Below are positions 26,944-35,805 of a stretch of DNA of 54,814 bases, in pieces. The stretch's first letter is position 1; every line of letters starts with the position of its first letter. The translations under genes and the position numbers were made by a program. The stretch covers positions 1 to 54,814 of the forward strand of contig JAGLON010000022.1 in assembly GCA_023138975.1 (NCBI GenBank). The letters are read 5' to 3'. This stretch comes from Candidatus Zixiibacteriota bacterium (GTDB lineage Bacteria > Zixibacteria > MSB-5A5 > GN15 > JAAZOE01). The notes under the pieces were generated by a model, which saw nothing but the letters and a program-made list of their open reading frames with translations, was not told where the DNA came from and searched no databases.

Positions 26944-26969
26944 AAAACGCCGGGAATTCCCGGCGTTTT
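26944..26969 (-). terminator. intrinsic terminator after the Ig-like lipoprotein gene
   Basis: Perfect palindrome of 26 bases, AAAACGCCGGGAA and its complement, ending in T-rich sequence on both strands. It lies 25 bases after the stop at 26995. Confidence 0.9.
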
Positions 26970-26994
26970 CTTTACCTATCTACTAAATTGTTTC

Positions 26995-29112
26995 TTATTC
27001 AGAATACGTCACGGTTGTTGACATAATCAATCCAGTACCACGAGGATCAGTATCAGTGATTGTAATAATACCTGTGGTTCCGTTAGTGCTGTCAGCTGCC
27101 GCAGTGAATCTGAAGTCAAACGCTTCGCCATAGGTATTAGTTTCAGCAGTTGCAACTGTCATTGTACCATTGGAAATTGTTGCGGTCAGTGTATGGTCAC
27201 CAAGCGGATTACCGGCACGATCCTTAATGAGTACACGAACCGGTATACCTGCGGTTCCATAAGGAACAGAAGACGCATCAAGTGACACACCTGATTCCTG
27301 ATAGAACGAAGTACCCGTAGTCAGAGTACAAACAATTGATGCACCGACAAAACCGCTTCGAAGAATAATAGCATCTATAGCACCAATACCATCATCATTA
27401 CCTCCGGGCATCGAGAAGTCCTGCTTGAGGATTGGCGAATTATAAGAGCCTTCAAAAATAGACGCGTTACAACCATCTGCTGTTCCGCCTCCATTGGCTG
27501 AACCATATAAGACTTTGGTCAACACCTCTGTCTCATCCTTAACAAAATTATTATTTAAATCTCGGACATCCGCCCAGATTATCGCCTCAGATTCGCCGTC
27601 AGCCGGTAGCATCTGCGGAGACATCGTCGGTGCTATTGTTGCCGGTATAAAGCTGTTATAGAACATTGTTGAACAGATAACCGTACCACCGGATGTTTCC
27701 GCCCAAACCCAAACCCGACCATCAATTTGCGGAGCGCCGGTACGGAAGATAGCTTGCGCCACACCGCTTGAATCAGAAGTGATGCCGTAGGCATCAATGA
27801 CACCTTCATCTACTGTAAAGTAAACCACGACTGAATCCTGAACCGGATTATGATAGATATCAGAGACGACCGCATCAACATACTGTTCACGATTTACGGT
27901 ATTCCAGCCATCTATATTGCAGAAATCAGACCCAACCATCATATGATAAGGCGGTCCGGCATAGACTGCGACATAGCTTGCATTGGATGCTACTGAACCG
28001 GCACTGGCATAAAGCCTGAGAGTACCGGAAATAGTACCCGACCAGACCTGAACCGTTGCCACACCATTCGAATTAGTACGGGCTTCTACGGGTCCTAGAC
28101 CAATACCATTTATATTTTCTCCGCCACCTGGACCATTATTGATAGTAAACTGAACGGCTACGCCTTCAGGTACGGTATTACCTTTAACATCATAACAAAT
28201 TGCTTCAAGATTAGTGACTTCCACTCCGCCGGTATGACGAACTTGAACACCGGTGACATCAGTCGATAACTCAATTGCGTAAACGGTCGCATCGGGTGTC
28301 AACTGAATGGAAGTTTCGGTCGAGCCGTCAAAATCAGTTGTTCCGGTTACCGTTGCTTTGATATATGAGGTCGTTGCGTTGGTTCCAGCAGTATAAGCCA
28401 CTACAATTGACCCGCCTTCGGTATAGGCTATCGCCGGAATAATTCCAATCGGATCCCATTCATCGTTGGCATTAAAGTCAAACATCAGCGAATCACCGGA
28501 ACTCCAGTACCCATTCCCATCAATATCGCTAAACCGCTCACCCGATGTCAGTTTAACAAGCGTTGAGTCGGGAGCAGCCACATCGCTTTCATCGGCGACA
28601 TGAACAATCACCGTCGCGTTAGCTTCACCATCAGCCGTCAACAGCGCCGGTGTAATACTGATAATCATATTGCCGGAAGTTTGCTGACTGGTAGAGTTTA
28701 CAATAATATTCACATAAGCCGAGGTATTTGTGCCATTTGAACCTGAAATTTGAAGATTTCCCGAGCTGGATGCAGTAAACACACTTGTCGCTACCCCAAA
28801 AGAGTCAGTAGTTGCAACCGGGGGATTGAATGTCCCCGCATTGGACGGAGAAACCACAAATGTTACAGCAACATCACCCATTAGGGCGCCTTCGTCGTCG
28901 GTCGCGGTAATGGTGATAATAGAGTTTAAACCCTGATCAAACGATGCCGGACTGGCGGTAGGTTGACTTAAATTTACATCGCCTGTTGTTGTGCCGCCAC
29001 CGGAAGATGTCGGTTCTTTGGTTGTTTCACAACCGCTTACGATAAACATCGCCAACAAGAAGAATCCCAACAATATAATTGGCGTTCTACTTGATTTCAT
29101 CTGCAGAGACAT
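26995..29112 (-). CDS. lipoprotein with repeated Ig-like (Big_1/invasin) domains
   Basis: 705 residues. The lipobox is IVSGC (Cys at about 28), then a Ser/Gly/Thr-rich linker. Four to five bacterial Ig-like domains follow. Each shows the pattern of a strand such as PATVYAIELS, a middle block like VTFVVSPSNAGTFNPP, and a DSFGVATSVF or DSSGVAQAIFRTG signature, as in invasins and intimins. Metal-binding style Asp clusters (DIDGNGYW) occur in between. It is predicted to be a surface adhesin. It follows pilQ after a terminator on the same strand, so it may be part of the pilus locus but separately transcribed. GGGAG 5 bases before the ATG supports the first start. Confidence 0.85.
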   Translation of the reverse strand: MSLQMKSSRTPIILLGFFLLAMFIVSGCETTKEPTSSGGGTTTGDVNLSQPTASPASFDQGLNSIITITATDDEGALMGDVAVTFVVSPSNAGTFNPPVATTDSFGVATSVFTASSSGNLQISGSNGTNTSAYVNIIVNSTSQQTSGNMIISITPALLTADGEANATVIVHVADESDVAAPDSTLVKLTSGERFSDIDGNGYWSSGDSLMFDFNANDEWDPIGIIPAIAYTEGGSIVVAYTAGTNATTSYIKATVTGTTDFDGSTETSIQLTPDATVYAIELSTDVTGVQVRHTGGVEVTNLEAICYDVKGNTVPEGVAVQFTINNGPGGGENINGIGLGPVEARTNSNGVATVQVWSGTISGTLRLYASAGSVASNASYVAVYAGPPYHMMVGSDFCNIDGWNTVNREQYVDAVVSDIYHNPVQDSVVVYFTVDEGVIDAYGITSDSSGVAQAIFRTGAPQIDGRVWVWAETSGGTVICSTMFYNSFIPATIAPTMSPQMLPADGESEAIIWADVRDLNNNFVKDETEVLTKVLYGSANGGGTADGCNASIFEGSYNSPILKQDFSMPGGNDDGIGAIDAIILRSGFVGASIVCTLTTGTSFYQESGVSLDASSVPYGTAGIPVRVLIKDRAGNPLGDHTLTATISNGTMTVATAETNTYGEAFDFRFTAAADSTNGTTGIITITDTDPRGTGLIMSTTVTYSE

Positions 29113-29182
29113 ATCGACTCCCTATGATTTAATTTTTATTATCTTCTAATGTGTTTTTACCAATGATGATTCATACATTCAT

Positions 29183-29210
29183 AAAAATCCCCCCGGCGTA
29201 AACCGGAGGG
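29183..29210 (-). terminator. intrinsic terminator after pilQ
   Basis: On the minus strand CCCTCCGG/CCGGGGGG (29203-29210 and 29189-29196) with one wobble pair, then ATTTTTATG. It lies between pilQ and the Ig-like lipoprotein gene. Confidence 0.75.
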
Positions 29211-29232
29211 ATGCAATCTTCAGTTCTAGTCC

Positions 29233-30537
29233 CTACGGCCGGTCTAAATCTGCAGCCGCAAAATCATCCACAATCGTAGGCGTGACAAAAATCACTAAAT
29301 CGCGATTCTGAACTTCTTTCTTGACATATTTGAACAATGAACCAAGGAATGGAATATCCTTAAGAATAGGAATTCCAACCTCAGACTCAACTTCATCCTG
29401 AGTAGTTAATCCACCGATTACCGCTGTCTGGCCGTTCATTACAACCACGTTTGTTTCAGCATTACTGGTACTGATAATAACACCGTTTGGATCATACTCA
29501 TAGGTTGATCGTTCCGGCAACAGGTGCATTAGAATCCTGTTTTCCGAAGTAATATGCGGAGTCACTTTTAAAAGTGTTCCGACTTCTTCGAAAGTGATAA
29601 TGGTGTTTCCGGATTGATCAAATTGTTTGATAGGAACTTTCTGCCCCATCTGAATTCTCGCTTCCGAATTATCAATAGTAGTTATTTCCGGATGCGCAAT
29701 AATCCTTACTTTACCCTCAGAAACAAGAGCAGACACCCGGGCTTCAAGATTCCAGTCATCCTTAACCGTCTTGATCCAGAATGATCCGGCAGCGGCACCA
29801 CCAACCCTCTCTAAAGACTGAGTTGTGGTATGATTGGTTTCGGCATCACCATCACTAAGAGTGCTTCCAGTGGCCCCATTCATAGTCCAATCAATACCCA
29901 ATTCAAATAATTCACGGGAACTGACTTCAAGGAGCTGTGCGGAAATTCTTATCTGCCGCGGGGGCTGATCAAGAGTGGTAACAAATTCTAATACACGTTC
30001 CATATTCTCAGGGATTTCCTGCATAATAATGGAGTTTGTGCGAGGATCAGCAGTTGCCTTACCGCGCTCAGACAAAAGCGACTGTACGGCATCAACAATA
30101 CTTGCGGCTGTGGAATTATTGATTCTAATAATTCTGGTATCCAGATCAGCAAGTTTTTTCTGTTCGACGGTATAACGCCTCTCCTCTGTCATCTCTTTAC
30201 GATAGTCGGTTGAAGGCAGAATACGGATATACCCGGCGGAATCTTCATAAACAATCGCAAGATCGTAGGTACGTCCGATTATCTCCAGGGCATTTTGCCA
30301 CGTTACTTCGCTCAGGGAGATTGTAACATTTCCGGCTACAGTAGGAGCGACAACGACATTGACCTGACCGTAATCAGCCAAAAAACGTATGACTGACCGT
30401 ATTTCAGCGGCCTGGAAATTTACCGTTTTAATCGGCTGTTTCGGATCTGGAGTGTCACCAGATGTCACCGATGCCAGCATGGTCAATAAAAACAGTACCA
30501 CAAATAATATTTGCACTGTTTTTCCGGTTTTAAACAT
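29233..30537 (-). CDS. pilQ: type IV pilus secretin PilQ, short form without AMIN domain
   Basis: 434 residues with a signal peptide (to about residue 26). A secretin/TonB short N-terminal domain (VNFQAAEIRSVIRFLADYGQ), an N1-type domain around LSERGKATADPRTNSIIMQEIP, and the secretin pore domain follow (GIDWTMNG to the end, with VKVTPHI-like LLKVTPHITSENR, VVMNGQTAVIGGLT and PILKDIPFLGSLFKY). It forms the outer-membrane pore through which the pilus passes. Usual PilQ proteins are over 600 residues and begin with AMIN domains; these are missing here, while the upstream gene has one. AGAGGA 8 bases before the ATG. Confidence 0.93.
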   Translation of the reverse strand: MFKTGKTVQILFVVLFLLTMLASVTSGDTPDPKQPIKTVNFQAAEIRSVIRFLADYGQVNVVVAPTVAGNVTISLSEVTWQNALEIIGRTYDLAIVYEDSAGYIRILPSTDYRKEMTEERRYTVEQKKLADLDTRIIRINNSTAASIVDAVQSLLSERGKATADPRTNSIIMQEIPENMERVLEFVTTLDQPPRQIRISAQLLEVSSRELFELGIDWTMNGATGSTLSDGDAETNHTTTQSLERVGGAAAGSFWIKTVKDDWNLEARVSALVSEGKVRIIAHPEITTIDNSEARIQMGQKVPIKQFDQSGNTIITFEEVGTLLKVTPHITSENRILMHLLPERSTYEYDPNGVIISTSNAETNVVVMNGQTAVIGGLTTQDEVESEVGIPILKDIPFLGSLFKYVKKEVQNRDLVIFVTPTIVDDFAAADLDRP

Positions 30538-30558
30538 CAGACAATTCCTCTCTATTGA

Positions 30559-32358
30559 TTATTTTTCTTTATCTAATCCTTTGACTATGGTGCGGCTCCA
30601 GCCATATTCGTTTATTCTGAAATAAATGGCTTGTTCATCTATTTGAGCCACATAGCCGTTTCGCACCCGATCACCCGTTTTAAGGATGTATCCGATGCCA
30701 TCTAAATCCTCAAGTAACGCTGCGTCTTTTCCACCTATCTGTGTAGATTCTAAAACGCCCACTAAATGAAGAGTCTCTATATTCGGAATCTTCGTAAGAT
30801 CAACCGATCCGCTGGTCTTCTTATCGATATCTATCAAACTCGTAAATGGATCGCGTCCGGTTTTGCCTTTATATTTTATCACTATCCGCTGTGGGAACTG
30901 CACTACCTGAGCCTGTTTCAAACGTGCTGATTTGGCAGCACTGCGACGGAAGCGGGACGGTTTCTTTTTGGAAGCTACTGTAACCGGTTTTGACTTCGCC
31001 TCGGTGACAGCTGCAACCTTAGACTTGTTCTCTTCCTTACTAACCGGCAAAGAACCTATTTTATTGGGCTTGCCGGGTGCCGAGCTTGCGTTTTTATTGG
31101 CATCCGGAATTGAAGCCAAAAGCGGAGCCTCGTTTTGCTTCTTGGCCGCACTACCACTGGCTTGCTTTGAGGCAGCTTTATGGATATCTTTTGTCTTTGT
31201 ATTGACCGACTTCGGAATATCTCCCGGAGGCGGAGGATTATGGACTGGATTATCGACAACGGCAAAGGCCAACGCCCGTTTAATCGTATCGTTGGCGACT
31301 TTCTTTTTATCCAATGTCACTTTCGGCTTAGCCGCTAAGACGGTTTCCTTTTTCACATACGGCACAGCCTTCTTGGTCGGCTCCTGTTTGGTAACACTCG
31401 GCTTTTTCTGTTCCGTCTTTGCCTTGGCTAAGACCGGTTTTTCAACAGTATTCTTTGGGGCTGGCTGCTTCTTAATCGGCTCACTCTTTTTCGCCAAAAC
31501 ACTTTTATTCGTCGCTTTGGAATCTTGTTTCTTTTCCGAAGGAACAGCTTTTGCCCGTTTCGATTTCTTTGATTTATTGTTCGAGACCAAACCGAGTTTC
31601 ACCTGAAGCGGCACTGGTTTACTGTCTATAGGTGTTTCATTCAAATCCACAGGTTTCCTGGAAGATCTGACCTTGGTTGACTTTTTTGTGTCGGCTAATA
31701 CCGTTTCGTTTGTAGCTTTTGCAACGGGCTTATCAACCGCTTTTTTCTTTACAACTGATGGTACACGTTTCTGTGTTTCTTTCTTAGTATCTTTTGGAAT
31801 CACTTGAGCCGGCTTTATTACTGCCAGTTCTTTGGGGCTAGCGACAGAAGCCACAATGACCGGCTTTTGCACGACAACTTTCTTTTCTGGCGCATTTTTG
31901 TCCGAAGTGGACCATGCGGAAAAAGTACCAGCCTTGGTATCCGATACAAATACTTTAACGCTATTACCAACACTCTCGACCCGGTAAACTGGTTCATCTC
32001 TCAGCTCCAGGACAATCCGCACGACTTCCTCAGGAGTTACAGCATACTGTGAGGTTCTGATGCCGGTAACTATCGAATTCGGAAGTTCTGCAAAGTTTTT
32101 TTGCAGAAGATTGTGGCGTGCCGCCAAACAATCGATGACAATCCTGAATGGCTTACCCTCTTTAGCCTCAACCGACTGGTGAGCTGTATGCATTGGACCG
32201 GTACCATCAATTGTGACAACTGTAAAACTACCCTCGCGGGATATACGAAGTTTCTTAACGTGCGCCGGTCCTGCCCAGACGACAGTTGCGGTCAAGAGAA
32301 GAATTCCCGTTATTATCGCAATTATTCTATAAGTGCCCGACATGGTCACATTCTCCAT
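30559..32358 (-). CDS. pilP: AMIN-PilP fusion protein of the type IV pilus
   Basis: 599 residues. A signal peptide (from MSGTYRIIAI, ATG at 32343 also possible) is followed by an AMIN domain (about 30-150, with FTVVTIDGTG, FRIVIDCL and VVRIVLEL). A Lys/Ala/Pro/Val-rich low-complexity linker of some 320 residues comes next. The last 110 residues are PilP-like (GRDPFTSLID, LHLVGVLES, ALLEDLDGIGYILKTGDRV). PilP links the inner-membrane PilNO pair to the secretin; AMIN binds peptidoglycan. It stands between pilO and pilQ, exactly the pilP position. The fusion appears to replace the AMIN part missing from PilQ. Confidence 0.85.
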   Translation of the reverse strand: MENVTMSGTYRIIAIITGILLLTATVVWAGPAHVKKLRISREGSFTVVTIDGTGPMHTAHQSVEAKEGKPFRIVIDCLAARHNLLQKNFAELPNSIVTGIRTSQYAVTPEEVVRIVLELRDEPVYRVESVGNSVKVFVSDTKAGTFSAWSTSDKNAPEKKVVVQKPVIVASVASPKELAVIKPAQVIPKDTKKETQKRVPSVVKKKAVDKPVAKATNETVLADTKKSTKVRSSRKPVDLNETPIDSKPVPLQVKLGLVSNNKSKKSKRAKAVPSEKKQDSKATNKSVLAKKSEPIKKQPAPKNTVEKPVLAKAKTEQKKPSVTKQEPTKKAVPYVKKETVLAAKPKVTLDKKKVANDTIKRALAFAVVDNPVHNPPPPGDIPKSVNTKTKDIHKAASKQASGSAAKKQNEAPLLASIPDANKNASSAPGKPNKIGSLPVSKEENKSKVAAVTEAKSKPVTVASKKKPSRFRRSAAKSARLKQAQVVQFPQRIVIKYKGKTGRDPFTSLIDIDKKTSGSVDLTKIPNIETLHLVGVLESTQIGGKDAALLEDLDGIGYILKTGDRVRNGYVAQIDEQAIYFRINEYGWSRTIVKGLDKEK

Positions 32359-32973
32359 TTATATTTCCAGCTCTTTAAGCCGCTCATCAGCTTTAACAAA
32401 GTAGGTTGACAGAGTAAATTTGGCGGTTACAGAATTATCGTCGTTCTCCGATTTAGTATCTGATGCTTCGGAAAACCTACCCACATTTTTAGTCGAGGTT
32501 TCCAACTTCATTTCACTAACATTTACGATAAACGGAAAATTGGCGATGTAACTGATAAACTTGCCGAATTCATGATACCCACCGGCCAATTCCACATCGA
32601 AGTTAGCGATATTATAAAACGATTCGGACTGTATCGCCTGAGGCGTGATTGAAATGATTTTCGTTCCAGTTAATGACGACGCCGTGTGGAGCTGAACTAA
32701 GAAAGATGGCACCATTTTAACTTCCGGAAGAAGCTGTTCCACTTTTCTATATTCACTCAACAAAGACTCATACTCAGCCTGCAACGCCTCAAGTGATTTC
32801 GATTTCATTTCAACATTGCGAAGATTGGAAATCATCGTTTGGTACTCGCGCTGATGCTCCTCGATTTTATTCGCCTGAAGCGTATAGACGCGTGAATACC
32901 AGAAGTAGGTCATAATGAAAAACACGATGAAGCCTAACGCAATCTTCTGAAATTTGGGATCTTTTAAATCCAT
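32359..32973 (-). CDS. pilO: type IV pilus assembly protein PilO
   Basis: 204 residues. One N-terminal membrane segment (about 12-27, FIVFFIMTYFWYSRVY), a coiled coil (about 33-80, EEHQREYQTMISNLRNVE-like), then a ferredoxin-like domain (LPEVKMVPSFLVQLHTASSL, GGYHEFGKFISYIANFPF). It pairs with PilN in the inner-membrane alignment complex. It lies between pilN and pilP with gaps of 15 and 0 bases. Confidence 0.93.
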   Translation of the reverse strand: MDLKDPKFQKIALGFIVFFIMTYFWYSRVYTLQANKIEEHQREYQTMISNLRNVEMKSKSLEALQAEYESLLSEYRKVEQLLPEVKMVPSFLVQLHTASSLTGTKIISITPQAIQSESFYNIANFDVELAGGYHEFGKFISYIANFPFIVNVSEMKLETSTKNVGRFSEASDTKSENDDNSVTAKFTLSTYFVKADERLKELEI

Positions 32974-32988
32974 CTCCCTTTATCTCCT

Positions 32989-33663
32989 TTAAAACCCGGC
33001 CAAAAGTTGGGGCCCGGATTCCTGTTCGAGCAGCTTCTTCAACTCCTCATCCGATAAATAGTGAAGCGTTGCGGTAACTTTATAATTGTAAGCTTTTTGT
33101 TCCTGAATCATAATTTCTTCAACTGTCGCCATTTCAATATCGGTGAAGTAGTTCGAGCGCATGAGTTGAATCATGAAATTCGCCAGTGAGTTCAGGGTAA
33201 ACGAATATCCCTCAATGCTTACCGGTTTGGTCATAGCCAGGGACGAAACCTGCGGTGCCGTACTGTCTGCCACTGATGCCTGCGTACCAATCTCCTCAAA
33301 TAGAGACAACCACATGAATTCTGGTATACGACGAGAGAAATCTGCTAGGATTCTCACCCAAACGGTACGGTGCTTGTCTAATCGATCAACTGCTTCCATT
33401 CGCTTAACCAACTTCTCTTTCACATCGATTAAGGCGTCAACAACGGCGATGTCTTTCTGAAGCTGCTGTGTACGAAAACGGGCAATTTCCATTTTCTTTT
33501 CAAGCTCAGAAATCTGATGCATCTGAAAAAACGAAATCGTCACGATCATCAGAATTATTCCCACAACCCCGCCTGCGATATAGTAGCCGGTTTTTCCAAG
33601 CGACAACTTTCCGGAGTTTTTTCGGAATTCTTTAGGCAGTAGATTTATTTGAATCATATCCAT
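32989..33663 (-). CDS. pilN: type IV pilus assembly protein PilN
   Basis: 224 residues. The start MDMIQINLLPKEFRK carries the conserved INLLP motif that binds PilM in the cytoplasm. A membrane segment (about 30-48) and coiled coil (about 50-85) come next. The periplasmic domain begins near WVRILADFSRRIPEFMWLS. It lies 3 bases after pilM. Confidence 0.94.
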   Translation of the reverse strand: MDMIQINLLPKEFRKNSGKLSLGKTGYYIAGGVVGIILMIVTISFFQMHQISELEKKMEIARFRTQQLQKDIAVVDALIDVKEKLVKRMEAVDRLDKHRTVWVRILADFSRRIPEFMWLSLFEEIGTQASVADSTAPQVSSLAMTKPVSIEGYSFTLNSLANFMIQLMRSNYFTDIEMATVEEIMIQEQKAYNYKVTATLHYLSDEELKKLLEQESGPQLLAGF

Positions 33664-33666
33664 GGG

Positions 33667-34719
33667 CTAACCAACTTTCCTCATTGCCATCCCGATAGGT
33701 ACCGTTAATAATGGAGCGATCTTTTCAGGCTGTAAGCCCTCCAACCGTTCCGGATCATATTCTATATTTCGGAGAGGATTGAATATCTCCAGTGGTATCT
33801 GCATTTTTGACTGCAGGTATTCAGGCAAAAACGGTATTAATGCACCGCCGCCAGAGAGTACCATCCAATCAATAATATCAATATTTGCTTGTGATTTGAA
33901 ATAATTAAAAGCCAACTCAAGACCGTTGATAATTTCCTCCGTCGCTGAAACAATAGTCGCCTTGAGCATATCCTGATCAATCGACCCTTCCATCTCTCCT
34001 TGAAGCGTCTTGTTGGTTAATTCATGATTTAACCTGAATTCCTGTTGAATGGAGTTGAATATTCCCCTGGTTCCAACAGCGACGTCGCGCGTGGAATGAT
34101 AGATGCCGTCCTTGAGATACAATACATTGGTTACATCCTGCCCCATGTTTACCAAAGCGGTAACCCTATTAGGATCGACTTCATAATTGTTGACATAAGC
34201 GTTATAAACGGCAAACGCGTCGGTATCAACGATAACAGGATTCAATCCGCAATCTATTATAAGCGACAGATACGCCTGTAAAAATTCCTTACGGGCAGCT
34301 ACCAGCAAAATTTCCATCTTGTTGGTATCTTCGTTTAAACGGATAACATGATGATCCAATGCCACGTCTTCAACATCAAACGGAGACCTCTGTTCGGCCT
34401 CAAACAAAATCGCCTGTTCTGCCTCGGCTCCGGATTTCTTGTCAATAACCAGTTTATCAGTTATCAACGCGTGCCCGGATAAAGACACGACGACATCCTT
34501 GGTAACTATATCACATTCATCCATTACCGACTGAATACTGAAAATAACCGCTTCACGATCCCGAATTTCATCGGTCACAATCGCTTCCGGGGGTAATTCT
34601 CGAATCGCCATGGAGTTTACGACATAGCCATTTTTCGATTGGGTCAGCCTGACCATCTTCACGGAATTAGCGCCGATGTCAAGCCCAACAGTACTTTTGC
34701 TGCCTCTTGAAAATAACAT
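33667..34719 (-). CDS. pilM: type IV pilus assembly protein PilM
   Basis: About 350 residues from the ATG at 34719, with AGAAGAG upstream; a frame from 34758 adds 13 residues. Actin-like ATPase: STVGLDIGANSVKMV (phosphate 1), VNMGQDVTNVLYLKDG (phosphate 2) and WMVLSGGGALIPFLPEYL (adenosine site). PilM binds the INLLP tail of PilN in the cytoplasm. It is the first gene of the pilMNOPQ run, after a terminator-like hairpin. Confidence 0.94.
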   Translation of the reverse strand: MLFSRGSKSTVGLDIGANSVKMVRLTQSKNGYVVNSMAIRELPPEAIVTDEIRDREAVIFSIQSVMDECDIVTKDVVVSLSGHALITDKLVIDKKSGAEAEQAILFEAEQRSPFDVEDVALDHHVIRLNEDTNKMEILLVAARKEFLQAYLSLIIDCGLNPVIVDTDAFAVYNAYVNNYEVDPNRVTALVNMGQDVTNVLYLKDGIYHSTRDVAVGTRGIFNSIQQEFRLNHELTNKTLQGEMEGSIDQDMLKATIVSATEEIINGLELAFNYFKSQANIDIIDWMVLSGGGALIPFLPEYLQSKMQIPLEIFNPLRNIEYDPERLEGLQPEKIAPLLTVPIGMAMRKVG

Positions 34720-34907
34720 AGGTTCTCTTCTTATGTTAACTTTTGCTTTACTTATCATAGTATCGTCTTAAAAACCAAATAATTTACTATCTTCACCTAA
34801 TTGTTCAGACGGCAGAGTATTTGCTCAAGACGATATGTTTTTTTACTTTTTCGGCAATATGGGGAAAACTCTTAACTCTTTTCGGTAATTTATTTCATAT
34901 CAATATA

Positions 34908-34938
34908 TTAAAGGGGTTCCGGAACGTCCGAAACCCCA
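34908..34938 (-). terminator. probable terminator of the pilin gene
   Basis: Ten of eleven pairs match between GGGGTTCCGGA (34913-34923) and TCCGAAACCCC (34927-34937), loop of three. On the minus strand TTTAATA follows, a weak T-run. It separates the pilin gene from pilM. Confidence 0.6.
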
Positions 34939-34979
34939 CGGAGGATGAGAAGGAGGGAGCTATGAGCTATAATTTATTC

Positions 34980-35483
34980 TTAATAAAAATGTAATCCTCC
35001 GACTTTTGTACGGCCGGTGGAAGCCAAAACCTCAATAGTACCAATATTTATTCCATCATTATCAACATAATTGACCATATTTACTGTACCGGTAGCAGTC
35101 GCGGTACCATTCGGACGATAGACCACTGAAGTCGCCCCAAAACTTGTACTGATAGCAGCAAACGAATCACTTAATGAGTCGACAGTCAATACTGAATCAC
35201 CCGATTCAAAGGCACCGTTGGTTGGGTTAACGATATCAACAAACATTGTCATCGTAAGTAAGTCGCCATCAAAATGAACGCCAACCGGTTGCTTGTGAGT
35301 AATTGCGTTTGAACGTGCCAGTCTCATCGTCGAGACTACGTCACGAGCCGCCCCTTTAAACTTCAATCGATTAATTGTAGTCGTGAATTGAGGAAATGCC
35401 ATAGTGGAGACAATACCGATAATCGTCACAATGACCATTAGCTCGATCAGGGTTATGCCTCGACAGTTTTTAGGATTTTTCAT
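34980..35483 (-). CDS. pseudopilin of the GspH/FimT type
   Basis: 167 residues from the ATG at 35483, which has AGGA a few bases upstream; an upstream frame is not needed. The prepilin motif is NCRG-ITLIELMVIVTIIG: cleavage after Gly, Glu at mature position 5 and a hydrophobic helix. Then RDVVSTMRLARSNAITHKQP and the C-terminal beta part follow the FimT/GspH (minor pseudopilin) pattern. The end GRTKVGGLHFY differs from typical major pilins. A sigma-54 promoter precedes it. It is probably a minor or tip pilin for the neighbouring pilMNOPQ machinery. Confidence 0.88.
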   Translation of the reverse strand: MKNPKNCRGITLIELMVIVTIIGIVSTMAFPQFTTTINRLKFKGAARDVVSTMRLARSNAITHKQPVGVHFDGDLLTMTMFVDIVNPTNGAFESGDSVLTVDSLSDSFAAISTSFGATSVVYRPNGTATATGTVNMVNYVDNDGINIGTIEVLASTGRTKVGGLHFY

Positions 35484-35543
35484 ATAATCCTGCCTTGGTT
35501 TACAAATTAATGGTGCCAAACACAATTACACCGTATAGCGTAA

Positions 35544-35559
35544 TGCAAGTTGAGTGCCA
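35544..35559 (-). promoter_or_regulatory. sigma-54 (-24/-12) promoter of the pilin gene
   Basis: Minus strand TGGCAC, five bases, TTGCA (positions 35544-35559) matches the RpoN consensus exactly in the GG and GC doublets and their spacing. It lies 60 bases before the pilin ATG. pilA-type genes in other bacteria are often RpoN-dependent through PilR. Confidence 0.75.
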
Positions 35560-35723
35560 TTTCACTATGACGGAATCCCGTAGTGCCATTTTGTGGCTAA
35601 ACAAATACCCCTCAAATGGTTAAAACCAAAATAAGAGAATGGCTTGGGATCTCACTAAATTGAAAATTATACAAAAATATGGGAACAATCCTATAGGTAT
35701 GGCTTGTTTTCATAATTAAGCGT

Positions 35724-35751
35724 TTGACAGATTCTAATTAGTACGTAAATT
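35724..35751 (+). promoter_or_regulatory. sigma-70-type promoter of the subtilase gene
   Basis: TTGACA (35724-35729), 16-base spacer, TAAATT (35746-35751). It lies 54 bases before the ATG at 35806 and has the full -35 consensus. Confidence 0.6.
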
Positions 35752-35805
35752 AGAAATAGGATTCAGTTGAAACTCATCAGGATGTTAAATAATCAAGGGG
35801 ATAGT

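Noticed and set aside
30932..31606. A 224-codon plus-strand frame opposite the pilP linker
   Set aside because: It is the mirror of the Lys/Ala-rich low-complexity linker. Its product is a Phe/Ala/Leu-rich artefact without domains, and the minus-strand gene has clear domains at both ends.
34953..35010. A plus-strand start with a strong ribosome-binding site (AAGGAGGG) near 34951
   Set aside because: The frame ends after about ten codons and lies over the end of the pilin gene.
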